Positions 62,775 to 64,000 of a stretch of DNA of 64,000 bases are shown in pieces. Positions within the stretch are counted from its first letter, which is position 1, and each line of letters starts with the position of its first letter. The stretch is from Roseiarcus sp963787135 (GTDB lineage Bacteria > Pseudomonadota > Alphaproteobacteria > Rhizobiales > Beijerinckiaceae): contig CAWBBW010000004.1 of the NCBI GenBank assembly GCA_963787135.1, positions 1 to 64,000 of the forward strand. The letters run 5' to 3'. Below the pieces are notes generated by a model that did not search any database, was not told the DNA's origin, and saw nothing but the letters and a program-made list of their open reading frames with translations. The position numbers and the translations under genes were made by a program.

Positions 62775-63926
62775 ATGCTGACACGCAAGAAGTCCGTTGG
62801 GTCGCGGCGCAGACGCGCCCGCAGACGGCAACCCAAATTCCTCACCCCGGATCTTGTGCTGTTCGCCGGGCAAAAGATTCGGTTCGTCGCTAATCAGGAG
62901 GACGCGCTGAGCAACGCCGAACGCCTCCGTCGCGAGTATGCGGAGATGGACGACAGTTCCGTTGGAGAAGTGAGTCACTTCCTGCAGCGTGCCTATCACG
63001 TCGCGGTCCAGTTTCGGCGGCGACCCGGCGATTTCGAACGCTTCAAGTCTCATCCGTTCTGGGAGGCGTTGGGGGAGAAGCCGAAAGACGCGTCGACTTC
63101 AAAGTGGGCTTTGTACTTCGTCATGCAAGCGACGACGACGAAGGTTCGCAATCGCGCGCGGCGGTATGCAGTGCTGCTCGACGGATTGATTCACGACAAG
63201 GTAAGCCCCGGCGCAGTCGCGGCGCGCGTCAAGGCAATGGGCGAGGTAGAAGAGGCGTACGACGTCCTTCTGAACGCGCGCAGTCGGCGTGATCGCGAGA
63301 AGACGCTGCGTATCCTTGACGACAACGACGGGAGCTTGTTCGCTCAGATGACAGCCGTGGTTGGGAGGGCTATTGAAAGGCCGCCTATGACGTTGCCTGC
63401 GAAGGTGATGGGCGAAGTGGCTGCCATTCAAGGCAAGCGGCGACCAGCTCTCCCGACCGGCGGTGCCTCTGCCAAGAAACCTCAGGCCGGTTCCAAGGCC
63501 TCGCCGGCATTCCGCGGCGCACCGCCACGAGGAAAGGCTCAGCGGCTAACTTGCCCCGCCGCTGTGGGCCAGAAGCGTGTCGATCCACCCTCCCGCAAAG
63601 GCAACGCGTCATCGACCGGGCTGAAGACCCAGAGACGAGGGGGAGCGCCGAAGCAGGCGCCGTGGCTGCCCGAAGGAATAGATGACCGGTCCATTCAAAC
63701 GCTGCACGAAGCGATTCGTGACCTCGACAGGCAGATGAAGGAAGACCTGGCGAAGGACGTGCTCTGGAACCTCATGGAGCAGCGCGAACACGTTCAAGAT
63801 CTCATTGTCCAGCGGAAGGATTGGATCAGAAGGCAGAAGCTGACCCGACGCGAGAAAAAGGCGGCGGCTCGCGTGAAGCGCATGGGTGGTCCCTTGCCGC
63901 CTGCGCCATCGCCGCAGCAGAAGTGA
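62775..63926 (+). CDS. Basic hypothetical protein, 383 residues
   Basis: This protein has a very basic N-terminus (MLTRKKSVGSRRRRARRRQP). A folded helical region follows, from residue 20 to about 210 (SVGEVSHFLQRAYHVAVQFR, LIHDKVSPGAVAARVKAMGE). A disordered Lys/Pro/Ala-rich linker comes next, then a C-terminal coiled-coil-like segment (LHEAIRDLDRQMKEDLAKDV) with a basic end. The ATG at 62775 has AGGAGG about 8 nt upstream. No family is recognised. The charge suggests DNA binding, and with the replication-like gene before it a plasmid maintenance or mobilisation role is conceivable. Confidence 0.65.
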   Translation: MLTRKKSVGSRRRRARRRQPKFLTPDLVLFAGQKIRFVANQEDALSNAERLRREYAEMDDSSVGEVSHFLQRAYHVAVQFRRRPGDFERFKSHPFWEALGEKPKDASTSKWALYFVMQATTTKVRNRARRYAVLLDGLIHDKVSPGAVAARVKAMGEVEEAYDVLLNARSRRDREKTLRILDDNDGSLFAQMTAVVGRAIERPPMTLPAKVMGEVAAIQGKRRPALPTGGASAKKPQAGSKASPAFRGAPPRGKAQRLTCPAAVGQKRVDPPSRKGNASSTGLKTQRRGGAPKQAPWLPEGIDDRSIQTLHEAIRDLDRQMKEDLAKDVLWNLMEQREHVQDLIVQRKDWIRRQKLTRREKKAAARVKRMGGPLPPAPSPQQK

Positions 63927-64000
63927 GTTGGTCTTGGGCGCGAGATTGGCTGCGACCAGATTCGTCGTCCGCCAGCTTTGGTGCCAGGCGGACGGGCGGC

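Noticed and set aside
1..64000. CRISPR array, tRNA or rRNA genes
   Set aside because: No regularly spaced direct repeats, no cloverleaf-like CCA-proximal sequences and no rRNA-like conserved stretches were noticed on reading either strand.

Overview
This window is GC-rich alphaproteobacterial DNA, most likely from the Hyphomicrobiales (Rhizobiales). The evidence is a degenerate CtrA paralogue, GTG/TTG starts with strong Shine-Dalgarno sites, rhizobial-type MerR and tyrosine-integrase genes, and IS families common in that order. A methylotroph or Beijerinckiaceae-like host is only a guess. The very high density of insertion sequences, the many broken genes and a possible replication-type gene near the right end suggest a plasmid or another accessory region rather than core chromosome.

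Positions 1-31400 are mostly mobile DNA. In order they hold: an IS1634-type remnant; a frameshifted ctrA-like gene; an IS256 element; a MerR regulator; two almost identical IS1634 copies in opposite orientation (4092-6034 and 12962-14903); a decayed TPR gene; IS1182; a multiply frameshifted integrase-type IS; a frameshifted IS701; a small exported DUF1330 protein; a frameshifted adenylate-cyclase/ATPase/TPR regulator; an exported beta-propeller protein; a group II intron fragment; IS110; an IS21; and an IS91 with its partner tyrosine recombinase.

The most unusual object is a 2.6-kb element (24742-27349) inside the istB gene of the IS21. It carries a large serine recombinase and two small upstream genes. 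Its first gene has no start codon in the integrated form. If the element is closed into a circle by joining its two ends at the shared GA dinucleotide, an ATG that overlaps the recombinase stop codon is placed in frame with that gene. The three genes then form a continuous, overlapping, ring-shaped operon. A truncated relative with the same layout lies at 27600-28052.

Positions 31800-52530 are an envelope-polysaccharide / type I secretion island: a methyltransferase, an exported beta-propeller protein, a broken pyruvyl transferase, four glycosyltransferases, a HlyB-type ABC exporter, a HlyD-type adaptor, a large Sel1-repeat protein, an RTX calcium-binding repeat protein (frameshifted near its start) and a protein with ChW-like repeats. 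The minus-strand genes from 47427 down to 37560 overlap or abut and look like one operon that would export, and perhaps glycosylate, the RTX protein. As sequenced, the adaptor and the Sel1 protein are one ORF, but a G6 tract at the join suggests they are normally two genes.

Positions 52800-64000 hold small hypothetical genes, an ISL3 element, an IS3 fragment, a LuxR-type regulator with a degenerate receiver, a DJ-1/PfpI-like protein, and at the right end a putative replication-like protein followed by a basic protein.

Single-base frameshifts are unusually common throughout. They could reflect real gene decay or sequencing error, and this limits confidence in every broken gene listed here.
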